In this document: positions 53,241 to 62,367 of the stretch, one piece after another | Numbering within the stretch: the stretch's first letter is position 1 | How the letters are laid out: the number at the start of each line of letters is the position of its first letter | Origin: Mycoplasmoidaceae bacterium | GTDB taxonomy: Bacteria; Bacillota_I; Bacilli_A; Mycoplasmatales; Mycoplasmoidaceae | Length of the DNA: 64,000 bases | Direction of reading: 5' to 3' | Assembly (NCBI GenBank): GCA_024407815.1 | Contig: JAKSVS010000001.1 | Span: 62,001-126,000, forward strand | Made by a program: the position numbers and the translations under genes | The notes under the pieces: model-generated | Told to the model about the DNA's origin: nothing | Databases searched by the model: none | What the model saw: only the letters and a program-made list of their open reading frames with translations

Positions 53241-55235
53241 ATGAAAGTTCACACGCCATCTAAATCGTTTAAACTAACGACAGAAATGAAACCAAAAGGT
53301 GACCAAGAGCAAGCTATCAAAAAATTGGTTGCTAATCTAAAAAAAGGTGTTAAACACCAAGTTTTACTTGGTGCCACTGGTACTGGTAAAACATTCACTA
53401 TTGCTAACGTAATTGCTCAGACTCAAAAAAAGACACTAATTATTGTCCACAACAAAACACTTGCTGGTCAACTATATTCTGAATTCAAAGAATTATTTAA
53501 AGATAATAAAGTTGAATATTATATTTCTTACTTCGATTTTTATCAACCTGAGGCATATGTTCCATCATCAGATACATACATAGAAAAATCTTCTAAAGTA
53601 AACCAAGAAATTGAAATGTTACGTTTATCTACAATTCAATCTCTTTCGACTGAACAAAAAGTTATTGTTATTGCTTCTGTTGCAGCTATTTATCCAGCTG
53701 TTGATCCGAAAGTTTTTGATCAATTCCGAATCATTCTTAATACTGGTGCAACATATAACTTAAAACAATTGCAATACGATTTAGTTCGTATGGCTTACAA
53801 ACGTAATGATGTTGCACTCCAACCTGGTTGTTTTAAAGTTAAAGGTGATGTTGTTGAAATAATGGAAGGAAGCAACAACCAAGAGAAGATTAGAATTTCT
53901 TTCTTTGGAAACGAAATTGAACAAATCGCTAAGATGGATGTTAACAACAACGTTGTTAAAGAAATATGAAAAGCATATGCAATTTATCCAGCGAACGAAT
54001 ATGTTGCCGACTCTTCAATGTTTGATCAATCGTTAGCAAGAATAGCAAACGAATTAAAAGATAGACAAGCATATTTTAAAAAGCACGATAAACTTCTTGA
54101 GCTTCAAAGAATAACTGAGAGAACTAATCGTGATTTGGAAACATTAAAGGAAACAGGATTTTGCCCTGGTGTTGAGAACTATGCTATGCATTTGGAACTT
54201 AGAAAACCAGGATCAACCCCTTACACTATTTTTGACTATCTAGGCGACGACTGATTGTTAGTTGTCGATGAAGCACACATGACCATTCCACAAATACGTG
54301 GTATGTACAATGGTGATAGATCTAGAAAACAAACACTTGTTGATTACGGATTCAGATTACCATCAGCTCTAGATAATAGACCATTAAATTTTAAAGAGTT
54401 TGAGTCGAGAGTAAAACAAGCAATTTATGTCTCTGCTACACCAGCAGACTATGAAAAAGAAAAGTCAAACAACTTAATAGCAGAACAAATCGTTAGACCA
54501 ACAGGACTTGTTGACCCACTAATTCAAATAAAACCAACAAAAAACCAGATTCTTTCTTTGTGCGAAGAACTTGATGCTCAAATTAAACGTAAAGAAAGAA
54601 CGATTGTTACTGTTCTAACAATAAAAATGGCTGAGAACCTTACTAAGTTCTTAAAAGAAAAGAAATATAAGGTTGCTTATATTCATAATGAGCTAAAAAC
54701 ATTTGAAAGAGATAAAGTCATCAATGCTTTAAGAAAAGGAACATATGATGTTCTTATTGGCATTAATCTACTAAAAGAAGGTTTAGACGTTCCTGAAGTC
54801 TCTTGTGCCGTTATATTTGATGCTGATAAACCTGGTTTGTTTAGATCGGCAGATGCACTAATTCAAACATTTGGTCGTACAGCCAGAAACAAAAATGCGC
54901 ACGTTTTATTATTTGCTGATAATGTTAACGATGCTTTACTAGAAGCAATTAATGAAACAAACCGTCGTAGAAAAATACAATTAGAATTTAATAAAAAACA
55001 TCATATTATTCCTAAAACCATCGTTAAACCAATTAGGGAAAATTTGCATGGTAAGTCTGATATGAAAACGCTTGAAGCAATCTTCAATAAGAATGCTAAA
55101 GTATCAGAAAAATCTGGCTCAAGAGCGATTAAAACTCTTAAGAAGAAAATGAATGAAGCAGCCAAATCACAAGAATACGAACTTGCTGCTCACTATCGAG
55201 ATTTAATTATTGAGTTGGAAAGCAAACTGAAATAA
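53241..55235 (+). CDS. uvrB: Excinuclease ABC subunit B (UvrB)
   Basis: UvrB verifies damage and loads UvrC in nucleotide excision repair. The 664-residue frame has the helicase P-loop LGATGTGKTFT, the beta-hairpin region YYISYFDFYQPEAYVPSSDTYIEK, DEAH (VVDEAHMTIPQI), YVSATPADYE and the C-terminal UVR domain (EAAKSQEYELAAHYRDLI). The ATG at 53241 is chosen over one five codons upstream because it follows the secA stop directly. A terminator follows. uvrA and uvrC are not in the window. Confidence 0.96.
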
Positions 55236-55263
55236 AAAAAGAGCATAGCTCTTTTTATTTTTA
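55236..55263 (+). terminator. Terminator between convergent uvrB and CofE-like gene
   Basis: AAAAAGAGC-ATA-GCTCTTTTTATTTTT, usable in both directions. Confidence 0.8.
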
Positions 55264-55267
55264 CAAA

Positions 55268-56449
55268 TTATTTGTCTGTCAAATTCTTAAAGTAGTTTTG
55301 AATTAGAACAACAGGTGTACCTTTGTCGCCAGAACCAGATGTTAAGTCGGACAATGAACCAAGCAAGTCTGTTAATTGTCTTGGAGTAGTACCAAGTGCA
55401 GTTTTCTTTCCAACTAAGTTTTTGCCTTTATGTTTGATATCACCAGTTACTTCAGCAAACAATTTTGCTTTGTTCTTTTGATTCTTAGCATTATCAATGT
55501 ACATCTTTAATTTTAATTCGTTTGGTGTACTAACTAAACCAGATGTGTAACCAGGTGATACAACTGGATCAGCTAATTCTCAAATTTTTCCTACTGGATC
55601 TTTGAAAGCACCATCACCATAAATCATAACTTCAATTTTAACTTTAGTTGCTTTGTAAATTAAAGCTTGTACTTTCTTAACAAATTCAAAACAGTTACGA
55701 GGGAATAATTTGATTTTGTCATCAGTTGAGTAGTTTGAACCAAGAATACCATAATCTTTGTTAAAACCAGAACCTTTGTTTGGTTTTGTTAAAACATCAC
55801 TCAATAACATTACTTTAGCTTTTTTGTCTCACTTTAGAATTTGAGCTTTAGTAATGAATCTATCGTGAATGTTAGCTACAATTATGTTCTTTGTGTATTT
55901 TAGTAATTCACAAGGATTGTTGCTTAAGATTATTTGACATTTTTTACCAACAGCTTTCTTGTATAGATCAATATAGTCCATACCAGTAAAAGGGTGTTTA
56001 TTGTTTGGGAAAAGTTTTCTGAATTCACTTTCAGTGAATGAGTCAGAAATATTTACTCTTTTATCAAATAATTGTTGTTCAGTAACAAAGTGGTTACCAA
56101 CTTCATCGCTTGGAAAAGATAATTGTAAATATACTTTCCTAGTATGTTTTGTTAAACCTTTTAATAAGTTAACAAATCTGTTTCTTGATAAGATTGGGAA
56201 GCAAAGACCAATTTCTTGATTTTTGTATTTTGCATATACGCAATCACTAATATCAGAAAGTTTTGCGTAGTTTCCTTGAGATCTAGCAACAACAGATTCA
56301 GTTATTGCTAGAACGTCTTTTTTTTGTAAAGTAATTTCTTTTGACTTATGTAGTTTAATTACTTGGTTAGATACTATTTTTGCAAGGTCATCGCCTTGTT
56401 GAACTAAAGGCATAACCAAGCCTCTAGATATAACTCCGAAATTTTTCAT
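55268..56449 (-). CDS. CofE-like protein (coenzyme F420:glutamate ligase family)
   Basis: The 393-residue product, joined through TGA-Trp codons near 55505 and 55811, resembles the F420-0:gamma-glutamyl ligase fold family: N-terminal GVISRGLVMPLVQQGDDLAKIV, the LQKKDVLAITESVVARSQG motif (usual DVLVVTSKVVSKAEG) and a later DYGILGSNYSTDDKIKLFPRN block. Mollicutes are not known to make F420, so the substrate is unlikely to be F420. A role as an amide-ligase on another acceptor is inference. AAGGAG precedes the ATG. It stands alone, convergent with uvrB and divergent from the GMP reductase gene. Confidence 0.7.
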
Positions 56450-56513
56450 CAGATCTCCTTTTATTTACAAAATAATTATAGTTATTTTTTGTCAATTTTT
56501 TCAATATCATTAA

Positions 56514-56542
56514 TATAATTAATGAGTGCGCGGTTTAACCGC
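56514..56542 (+). promoter_or_regulatory. GMP reductase promoter with downstream GC palindrome
   Basis: TATAAT lies at 56514-56519. Just after the expected start point is GCGGTTTAACCGC (56530-56542), a perfect GC-containing palindrome that stands out in this region and could be an operator or a 5' hairpin. AGGAG at 56551-56555 precedes the ATG. Confidence 0.5.
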
Positions 56543-56561
56543 TAACGTCTAGGAGAAAAAA

Positions 56562-57677
56562 ATGAGTTATAAAGACACTAAATTGTTTGGGATAAGAGAG
56601 GTTGCAATTTATCCGAAACCATTTACTACAATTAATTCACGATCTGAATGCAATCCATATATTAATAAGATGCTTCCTTTATTTACCGCACCAATGAGTT
56701 CGGTAATTGATGAAGACTCTGCACCAATATATGAAAAAAACAAAATCAACGCTATTATTCCAAGAAATATTAGCTTTGCTAAGAGAATTAAATTAATGAC
56801 AAAATATATGATTGCAGTAAGTTTATCTGAAGCAAATGGATATTTTGTTAAAAATGCAGCAAAAATTAAAAAACTAAAACATTTTTCTATATTAATTGAT
56901 ATTGCTAACAGCCACATGAAGTCTATGCAAGACTCAATTAGAACGCTTAAGAAACTATATGGTAATAAGATTACCATAATGTGTGGTAATATTGCTAATC
57001 CAGTAACATTTAGATATTTATCAGAAGCTGGTGCCGATTACATTAGAGTTGGTATTGGTGGTGGTAGTGGATGTTTAACAGCATCTAATACAGGAATCTT
57101 CTACCCAATGGGAAGTTTGATTCTTGGTTGCAAAAAGATTCAAAAACAAATGTACCAATCATATCTATTAAACAAATCTCCTAAACCAGCAATGATTGTA
57201 GCTGATGGTGGTATGAAGAATTATGATTACATCATCAAAGCCTTATTCTTGGGTGCAGATTATGTAATGTGTGGAAGAATTTTCAGTCAAGCCTGGGAAG
57301 CTCCTGGTGAAAGATGATCAAAGCTTAAAACTGATGAAGATTTAAAAGCAAACTGAAAAAACATTAACAAACACAGCCACTTTATCTTTAGACCAGACTT
57401 GTTTGATTACAAAAAAGTGTTCTATGGTATGTCAACAAAGAAGGCCCAAAAAGAAATAGCTAAAGCTAATTGCATTAAAAATTGTTTATTTAAAACATCT
57501 GAAGGTGTTGTTAAAGAAATACCTATCTCATATACAATTGAAGGTTGAGTAGAAAACTTTAAGGCATACTTCACTTCAGCTATGAGCTATACAGAATGTA
57601 GAACATTAAAAGATGTTAAAGAATTTGATGAATATCGTTTAATGACTACTGAAGCACAGAATTCTTATAACAGATAA
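56562..57677 (+). CDS. guaC: GMP reductase / IMP dehydrogenase-family protein
   Basis: This purine-interconversion enzyme of 371 residues has the IMPDH/GMPR barrel without CBS domains, which favours GMP reductase. Visible: PLFTAPMSSVID at the N-terminus, GADYIRVGIGGGSGCLTASNTG with the catalytic cysteine loop, IVADGGM, FLGADYVMCGR and a C-terminal FYGMS...SEGVVKEIPIS...FTSAMSYTECRTL end typical of GMPR. The active-site loop GGGSGC differs from the usual GPGSxC. TGA-Trp codons occur near 57318 and later. A structured small RNA begins about 12 bases after its stop. Confidence 0.85.
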
Positions 57678-57688
57678 TTAGAGAATAA

Positions 57689-57800
57689 TTGGAACGAACA
57701 TCACAGTTTGCTCTTGTTATTCCCGCGCTATTAGTATCCATGATGGTTAATCATAGATTAATCGTGATTAAACCTGAGCATAGTTAGCTTAGGTTTTTCT
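57689..57800 (+). ncRNA. Unrecognised structured small RNA, copy A
   Basis: The gap after the GMP reductase gene contains a roughly 112-nt element about three-quarters identical, by hand alignment, to copy B at 60296-60415. Shared blocks include a CGAAC...GTTTG hairpin with a six-base loop ending CA, ATTCC, CT ATTAGTA (57728-57736), a helix AUC(C)AUGAU/AUCGUGAU with a bulged base, a TTAATC-ATA-GATTAA hairpin, and TTAAACC(T/C)GAGC leading into an intrinsic terminator (57769-57800, T-rich end). Helices are conserved with compensatory changes relative to copy B. No known RNA family is recognised. It may be an independent RNA or a 3' UTR product. Confidence 0.65.
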
Positions 57801-57832
57801 TTTTGCTATTTACGTTTACTTAAATTTTGAAA

Positions 57833-57871
57833 TAAAAAAATAAGTAAAGGAAAAATGATAAAACTTTACTT
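57833..57871 (-). terminator. Minus-strand terminator after the DUF2779 nuclease gene
   Basis: On the minus strand AAGTAAAG (57871-57864) pairs with CTTTACTT (57849-57842), followed by ATTTTTTTATTT. A further palindrome AATTTCTT-AAAC-AAGAAATT sits at 57931-57950 right at the gene end. Confidence 0.7.
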
Positions 57872-57944
57872 ATAAATTTGCAACATATATTGTAGTTGAA
57901 ATGCCTGTTTTTATGATGACAATGTTAATTTCTTAAACAAGAAA

Positions 57945-60014
57945 TTATAGTTTGTCAAATTTAACATTTTCTCCTGAAAGTATGTCTCTAACAAAATATT
58001 CAACAGCCACCATCGCTCTAACGTCATTATCACAATATATTTTTAATTGATTTACATATGAATTCCATTCTTCATCCGTTTTAATTAGATTAAAGAATTT
58101 TCTAGTGGATAATGATTGAGCCATAGTTCCATTTTGAACATCTAGGCCATGATAATCTTTACAGCCCGCTTTTTCAAAAGCAGTTTTATTATATTTCATG
58201 ACTATTGACAAAACCTTTTTGATTGAATAAAAACCTTTTAACTCTTTAAATACCATAAATTGATTTTTACAAGAGCTAATAGTGAATAAGTCGGCCAGAT
58301 CAACAATGTTATTAACGATAATTTCAACTTTCTTACTATATTCGCCGTCATTGATTAAATATTTCATTTCTTTTAATCTTGTGCACTCAAAACTTTTGTT
58401 ATAAACAACATACTTAAATTGATTTCAGTAATTGTATTTTTCGTCTAGAGATAAAACTTCAGTTGGTGGCAATATTCTATCAATAATTAATTTGTAATCA
58501 TCAGAGCTTAATCCATCTTTTAGGTCAAGAACTAACGATTCTACCTGTTTTAGTAAACCATCTCCTATGTCGTAACATACAGAAACTTGGTTAACAGCCT
58601 GAACAAATGGTGGAGTTTTATCCACAACTCTAATGGCGGTATTAATTGATTCAAAGTCAAAATATACTTTTTTCCTACCATTTAAATTTTTGTTCATAAA
58701 GTCTTTTACGCCAGACTTATATGATCCAATTACTTGTCCATTAACTAGAATTTTATTGATATCTGAATTATCGCTAAGAAGATAGCTAAGGTACACTTTC
58801 ATTTTTTTTGATACTTCTTCATTATTTTTCAAATTAAGAATAAATTCATCTGCAGATGATCATTGTTTTTTATTAAGTAATAATGCATCGCTGTAACTTA
58901 GTAAATCGCCAGAAAATTGGGTTCCAAAATATTTTGTTGTGCCAAGCCATAATTCTCGGATAGACAACCAGTTATCGGCGTTCCTTAAAGTAGATTTATA
59001 TTGTAAGCACGGTTCGAATTTTGGGAGAATATTATCATCTGGTTGAAATTCTCTTAATTCATTAATTCTACTACTGAAGGCATCTGCATTCAACTCTTCT
59101 TTAAGAAAATCCCTACTCCCTACGCGCTTTGGTAATTTTTCTAACCATTTATCATCTATTTGACTAGTAAATAGATCTATGAAGTTGAATTCCGGATTAG
59201 AATAATCCCACTCTTTTAGTGAAGCGTTTCTAACTTGAGATTTAAATTCTATTACTTCTTCATTAAATGGACCAACTTCCTTTTTTAGCTTTTTAATTTG
59301 TGTTGGCTCACTGAAACCTGTTTTAGAAAATGAACCACGTTCATTTAGAATAAAAGAAACTTGCTTTTTATTTAGAAGTTCATATTTAATTAAGCAAAGC
59401 ATACATTTGTTTAACTTAATTATTGGATCTATAACATTAAATTGAAAATACAAGTCAAATGTATGGCTTATTTTAGGGTTTGTTGTACCTTTAACTTCAA
59501 TTAGTGTTGCTTTGCCGTCCTGAATAACAAGAGCATCCGGTTTGGTAATTAAATCGCCATTAATAAATGTTGGTTGAAACAAAATAATATTGTTCTTGCT
59601 TAAGTATTTTTTTGTTTGTTCAAAAGCTTGTTCGTGAGACTCTTTCAAATTAATATTTGAAAAATCAAATGACTCAAGTTTAAACTGTGCTTTAATAAAT
59701 TGCTTGGCTTGCTCATCTATAATGTTGCCCTCAATAATTTTAGGGTCAACATCTTCTTGTTTGAGATTACACAAATTGCCATCATCTCTAGATTCTTTAT
59801 AATACGAGTAGGCATCAATCTCTTGTTCTTCTTCATCATCTTGCTCATCAACAAATTTATTCTTAGCTTTTAATAAGTCATTGATTGTTTGCGCCAAAAC
59901 ATTAGTAGAAATAAATCATTCATCTTTTGGGAGATAGAATGAACGCAAATAATCATATTTACGTATATATTTACCCTTATTGTGTTTAATAATCATAGTG
60001 TGCATCTCTTTCAT
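57945..60014 (-). CDS. DUF2779 protein: PD-(D/E)XK-like plus DnaQ-like nuclease domains
   Basis: The frame of up to 689 residues crosses three TGA-Trp codons. Its first third has a PD-(D/E)XK-type nuclease motif: KPDALVIQDGKATLIEVKG (Asp160, Glu173, Lys175 from the first ATG), a Cas4/RecB-like pattern. The C-terminal half is the DUF2779 domain with VYFDFESI (DxE exonuclease motif I) and LKIYCDNDVRAM (late DEDD-type motif). So it looks like two nuclease modules in one chain. Function is unknown; DNA processing or defence is inference. ATGs at 60014, 60005 and 59996 are all in frame and none has a clear ribosome site. It lies between two inverted copies of a small RNA. Confidence 0.75.
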
Positions 60015-60042
60015 GATTTTTGGTTTTCTTTTCTTTCTTAGC

Positions 60043-60192
60043 TTATTCTTCTTTTATAAAATCTGGTAAATCATTAGGAGAATTTGTTTCGCTACCATGA
60101 CAATTTATTCCTTTTAGTCTTTCAATTGCCCAATCTAACGTTTGGCTAAGAAAATCTAATATACTACCAATCTCTGGTTGTGCTCCACTCAT
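60043..60192 (-). pseudogene. Partial duplicate of the TSCPD gene
   Basis: This 49-codon frame reads MSGAQPEIGSILDFLSQTLD... and contains QTLDWAIERLKGI followed by NCHG. That matches residues of the full TSCPD gene at 8537-8782, which has IDCHGRGTSCPD. Here the signature has decayed to ETNSPND and the upstream cysteines are missing. The DNA matches the 8.6 kb copy at all but about two of 49 bases across the central part. It has a TATAAT at 60208-60213 (minus strand), so it may still be transcribed. It lies between copy B of the small RNA and the DUF2779 gene. Confidence 0.65.
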
Positions 60193-60295
60193 ATTTCTTT
60201 TTTATATATTATACAAAGTATAAATTTATATAAATATGCTCCGAGCTCACCATTGTGAGCCTTAGGATCAAATACTACTTAATGTTATGTCGAAG

Positions 60296-60415
60296 AAAAA
60301 ACCCAAGCCACTAAGCTCGGGTTTAACCACGCTTAATCCAAAATTAATCGTCGTTGGTACTAATAGTGTAGGAATTGCAAGGTCAGAACTGCGAGGTTCA
60401 CTCCAAGTTCCTCTC
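60296..60415 (-). ncRNA. Unrecognised structured small RNA, copy B
   Basis: This minus-strand element of about 120 nt follows pduL. It shares with copy A a GAAC-CUCGCA-GUUC hairpin, ATTCC, CTATTAGTA, a bulged helix ACC(A)ACG/CGUGGU, a UUAAU-UUUGG-AUUAA hairpin, and TTAAACCCGAGC leading to a strong terminator (AACCCGAGC...GCTTGGGTT then T6). Compared with copy A, a U-A pair is replaced by C-G at the same position in the bulged helix, and a U-G by C-G. It ends 104 bases before the TSCPD fragment. Confidence 0.65.
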
Positions 60416-60436
60416 TTTTTCTTTATTAAATAATGA

Positions 60437-61030
60437 TTATTTAACAATGTGTCCCATTACAGTTCCAGAGCAGTTGGCAGCATTTGATTCATCTGTATCA
60501 ATGTGCATAGCTAATTTGTATTTTAGACTCACTCTAATAACTGTGTCGCCAAAGATTAAGCTTCTTTCGTTAGTTTTAACTTCAACTTTAACAATGTCAC
60601 CGTTTTTAACGCCCATTTCAGTAGCATCTTCTGGTGTCATGTGTACGTGTCTCTTAGCAACAATCAATCCTTCTTTAAGATCAACTTTACCAGCAGGACC
60701 AACAATTGTAATTGGTGCTGAACCTTCTAGGTGTCCTGATTCCTTGATTACAACTGGAACCTTTAAACCTCTTGCATCAGTTGCAGCAACTTCAACTTGA
60801 TTGAATTTTCTAACTGGTCCAAGAATGGAAACACCTTTTAGCATAGTGTTTTTTCCTGTTTTTGGGTTAACTGGACCAATCAAATCAACTTTTTGGTTAC
60901 TTGCAAATTCACCAGGTTGAGATAGCATTTTTTTAACTTCTAATTGGAAACCTTTTCCAAATAAAATTTCAAGCGTTTCTTGTGTAACGTGTACATGTCT
61001 TGCGCTTGTTTCAACAATAAAATCTTTCAT
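60437..61030 (-). CDS. pduL: Phosphate propanoyl/acetyltransferase PduL
   Basis: PduL is a zinc-containing phosphotransacylase unrelated to Pta; it converts acyl-CoA and phosphate to acyl-phosphate, feeding acetate kinase for ATP. The 197-residue product has the two His-rich barrel motifs ETSARHVHVT (residues 6-15) and VAKRHVHMTPEDA plus HIDTDESNA. The ATG at 61028-61030 with AGGAGA upstream is used rather than one nine codons earlier. There is no microcompartment targeting peptide or shell gene nearby, so a soluble catabolic role is likely. It is followed by copy B of the small RNA. Confidence 0.92.
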   Translation of the reverse strand: MKDFIVETSARHVHVTQETLEILFGKGFQLEVKKMLSQPGEFASNQKVDLIGPVNPKTGKNTMLKGVSILGPVRKFNQVEVAATDARGLKVPVVIKESGHLEGSAPITIVGPAGKVDLKEGLIVAKRHVHMTPEDATEMGVKNGDIVKVEVKTNERSLIFGDTVIRVSLKYKLAMHIDTDESNAANCSGTVMGHIVK

Positions 61031-61061
61031 AGTCTCTCCTACTAATAATTTTAGCATATTC

Positions 61062-61089
61062 TAATAATATATTAAAATATATTATTAGG
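61062..61089. promoter_or_regulatory. Palindrome between divergent pduL and coaD
   Basis: A perfect inverted repeat of 13-base arms (CTAATAATATATT, loop AA) lies midway between divergent pduL and coaD. A TATGCT box for pduL lies two bases away at 61054-61059 (minus strand). Confidence 0.5.
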
Positions 61090-61096
61090 TATTTTT

Positions 61097-61537
61097 ATGA
61101 AAAAGCAAGTAATCGCAATGTTTCCCGGAACATTTGACCCAATCCACAAAGGCCATTTAGACATTATTTCTAGGGCTTCTAAAATGTTCGACAAAGTTTA
61201 TGTTGTGGTTTCAATAAACATTTATAAAAATACTGCTGAAACAATTTCTAAACGTCTTGAAAAAGTGAAAGCGGAAGTAAAGAAATTGAAATTATCTAAC
61301 GTTGTTGTTGAAAAAAACAAAAATTTAACTGTTACTTTTGCTAAAAAACACAGCGTTTCCATAATAATTAGAAGCATTAGAAACGCTAAAGATGCGACAT
61401 ATGAAATTGATATGGCCAAGGTTAACCATTGTCTTAACCAAAAAATAGAAACAATATTAATGTTACCAAGACAAAGCTTAAAAACATTGTCTTCTACATC
61501 AATTAGATATTTAAAAGACGCTAAAAAACATAAATAA
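61097..61537 (+). CDS. coaD: Phosphopantetheine adenylyltransferase
   Basis: CoaD makes dephospho-CoA from phosphopantetheine and ATP. The 146-residue product has the nucleotidyltransferase motif FPGTFDPIHKGHLDII (TxGHxH-like) at residues 9-24, the RSIRNAKDATYEIDMA block and the C-terminal SSTSIRYL signature. Its TAA overlaps the mutM ATG by one base, the coaD-mutM neighbour pair seen in several mollicutes. Confidence 0.95.
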   Translation: MKKQVIAMFPGTFDPIHKGHLDIISRASKMFDKVYVVVSINIYKNTAETISKRLEKVKAEVKKLKLSNVVVEKNKNLTVTFAKKHSVSIIIRSIRNAKDATYEIDMAKVNHCLNQKIETILMLPRQSLKTLSSTSIRYLKDAKKHK

Positions 61538-62367
61538 TGCCTGAGCTTCCTGAAGTTAGAACATTAATTAACACATTAAAGCACAATAAAGTTGTTGGTC
61601 AAACAATAAAAAGTGTTAATTTTATTGATTCTAATGTTTTAAAAAATTCAAATGAAAAAACTTTCGCAAAATTTTTAATTGGTGAAAAGATTTTAGATAT
61701 TGATCAAATAGGAAAACTAATTGTAATTAGTTTGACAAACAAAAAGTATCTTACAATTCATTTACGAATGGAAGGTAAATTATTTTTTGTTGATAAGGAA
61801 AATAAAACAACTCCATACACAATGATTGAGATTATTTGTGGCAATAAGAAATTAATATATGAAGATTTTAGAAAATTTGGCACATTTTACATTTATAAAA
61901 GTGAAAAAGAATTTAAACAATCTGATGAAATTAATAAATTAGGTCCGCAACCATGAGATGACAATCTAACAGCTCAATATTTGTTAGAAAAATTTAAAAA
62001 TAAAAACACAGCTGTAAAGACTGTGCTATTAGACCAAACAATAATATGTGGTATTGGTAACATATATTCAGACGAAATTTGTTTTGCTTGTCGAATTAAT
62101 CCCAAACGACCAGCTAAATTATTATCAAAAACCGATTGCGAGAATATTATTAAAGCTTGTCGTAAAATTATGACTCAAGCGATAAAACATTATGGTACAA
62201 CAGTGTTTTCTTTTAAATATGCACCACAACATTCTGGAAGTTTTCAGGAATATTTAAAAGTTTATTCGCGTGAAGGACAAAAATGTTTTGTGTGTGGATC
62301 AACCATTAAGAAAATAAAACTCAATGGTAGAGGAACACATTATTGTCCTAAATGTCAAAAGAATTAG
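61537..62367 (+). CDS. mutM: Formamidopyrimidine-DNA glycosylase MutM (Fpg)
   Basis: Fpg removes 8-oxoguanine and formamidopyrimidines and nicks abasic sites. The 276-residue frame has the catalytic N-terminus MPELPEV (Pro2, Glu3), HLRMEGKL, and the GIGNIYSDEICF helix-two-turn-helix. The C-terminal zinc finger is CFVC...CPKC. One TGA-Trp codon lies near 61957. It overlaps the 3' end of the convergent ABC gene by four bases. Confidence 0.95.

Noticed and set aside
56520..56561. preQ1 or purine riboswitch upstream of the GMP reductase gene
   Set aside because: The leader is only about 35 bases and lacks the conserved core of either class; only a palindrome is visible.
60345..60370. GGTACTAATAG similarity to the 3' end of 23S rRNA
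   Set aside because: The match is about ten bases, the surrounding sequence does not fit rRNA, and the terminator shows the transcript is on the other strand.
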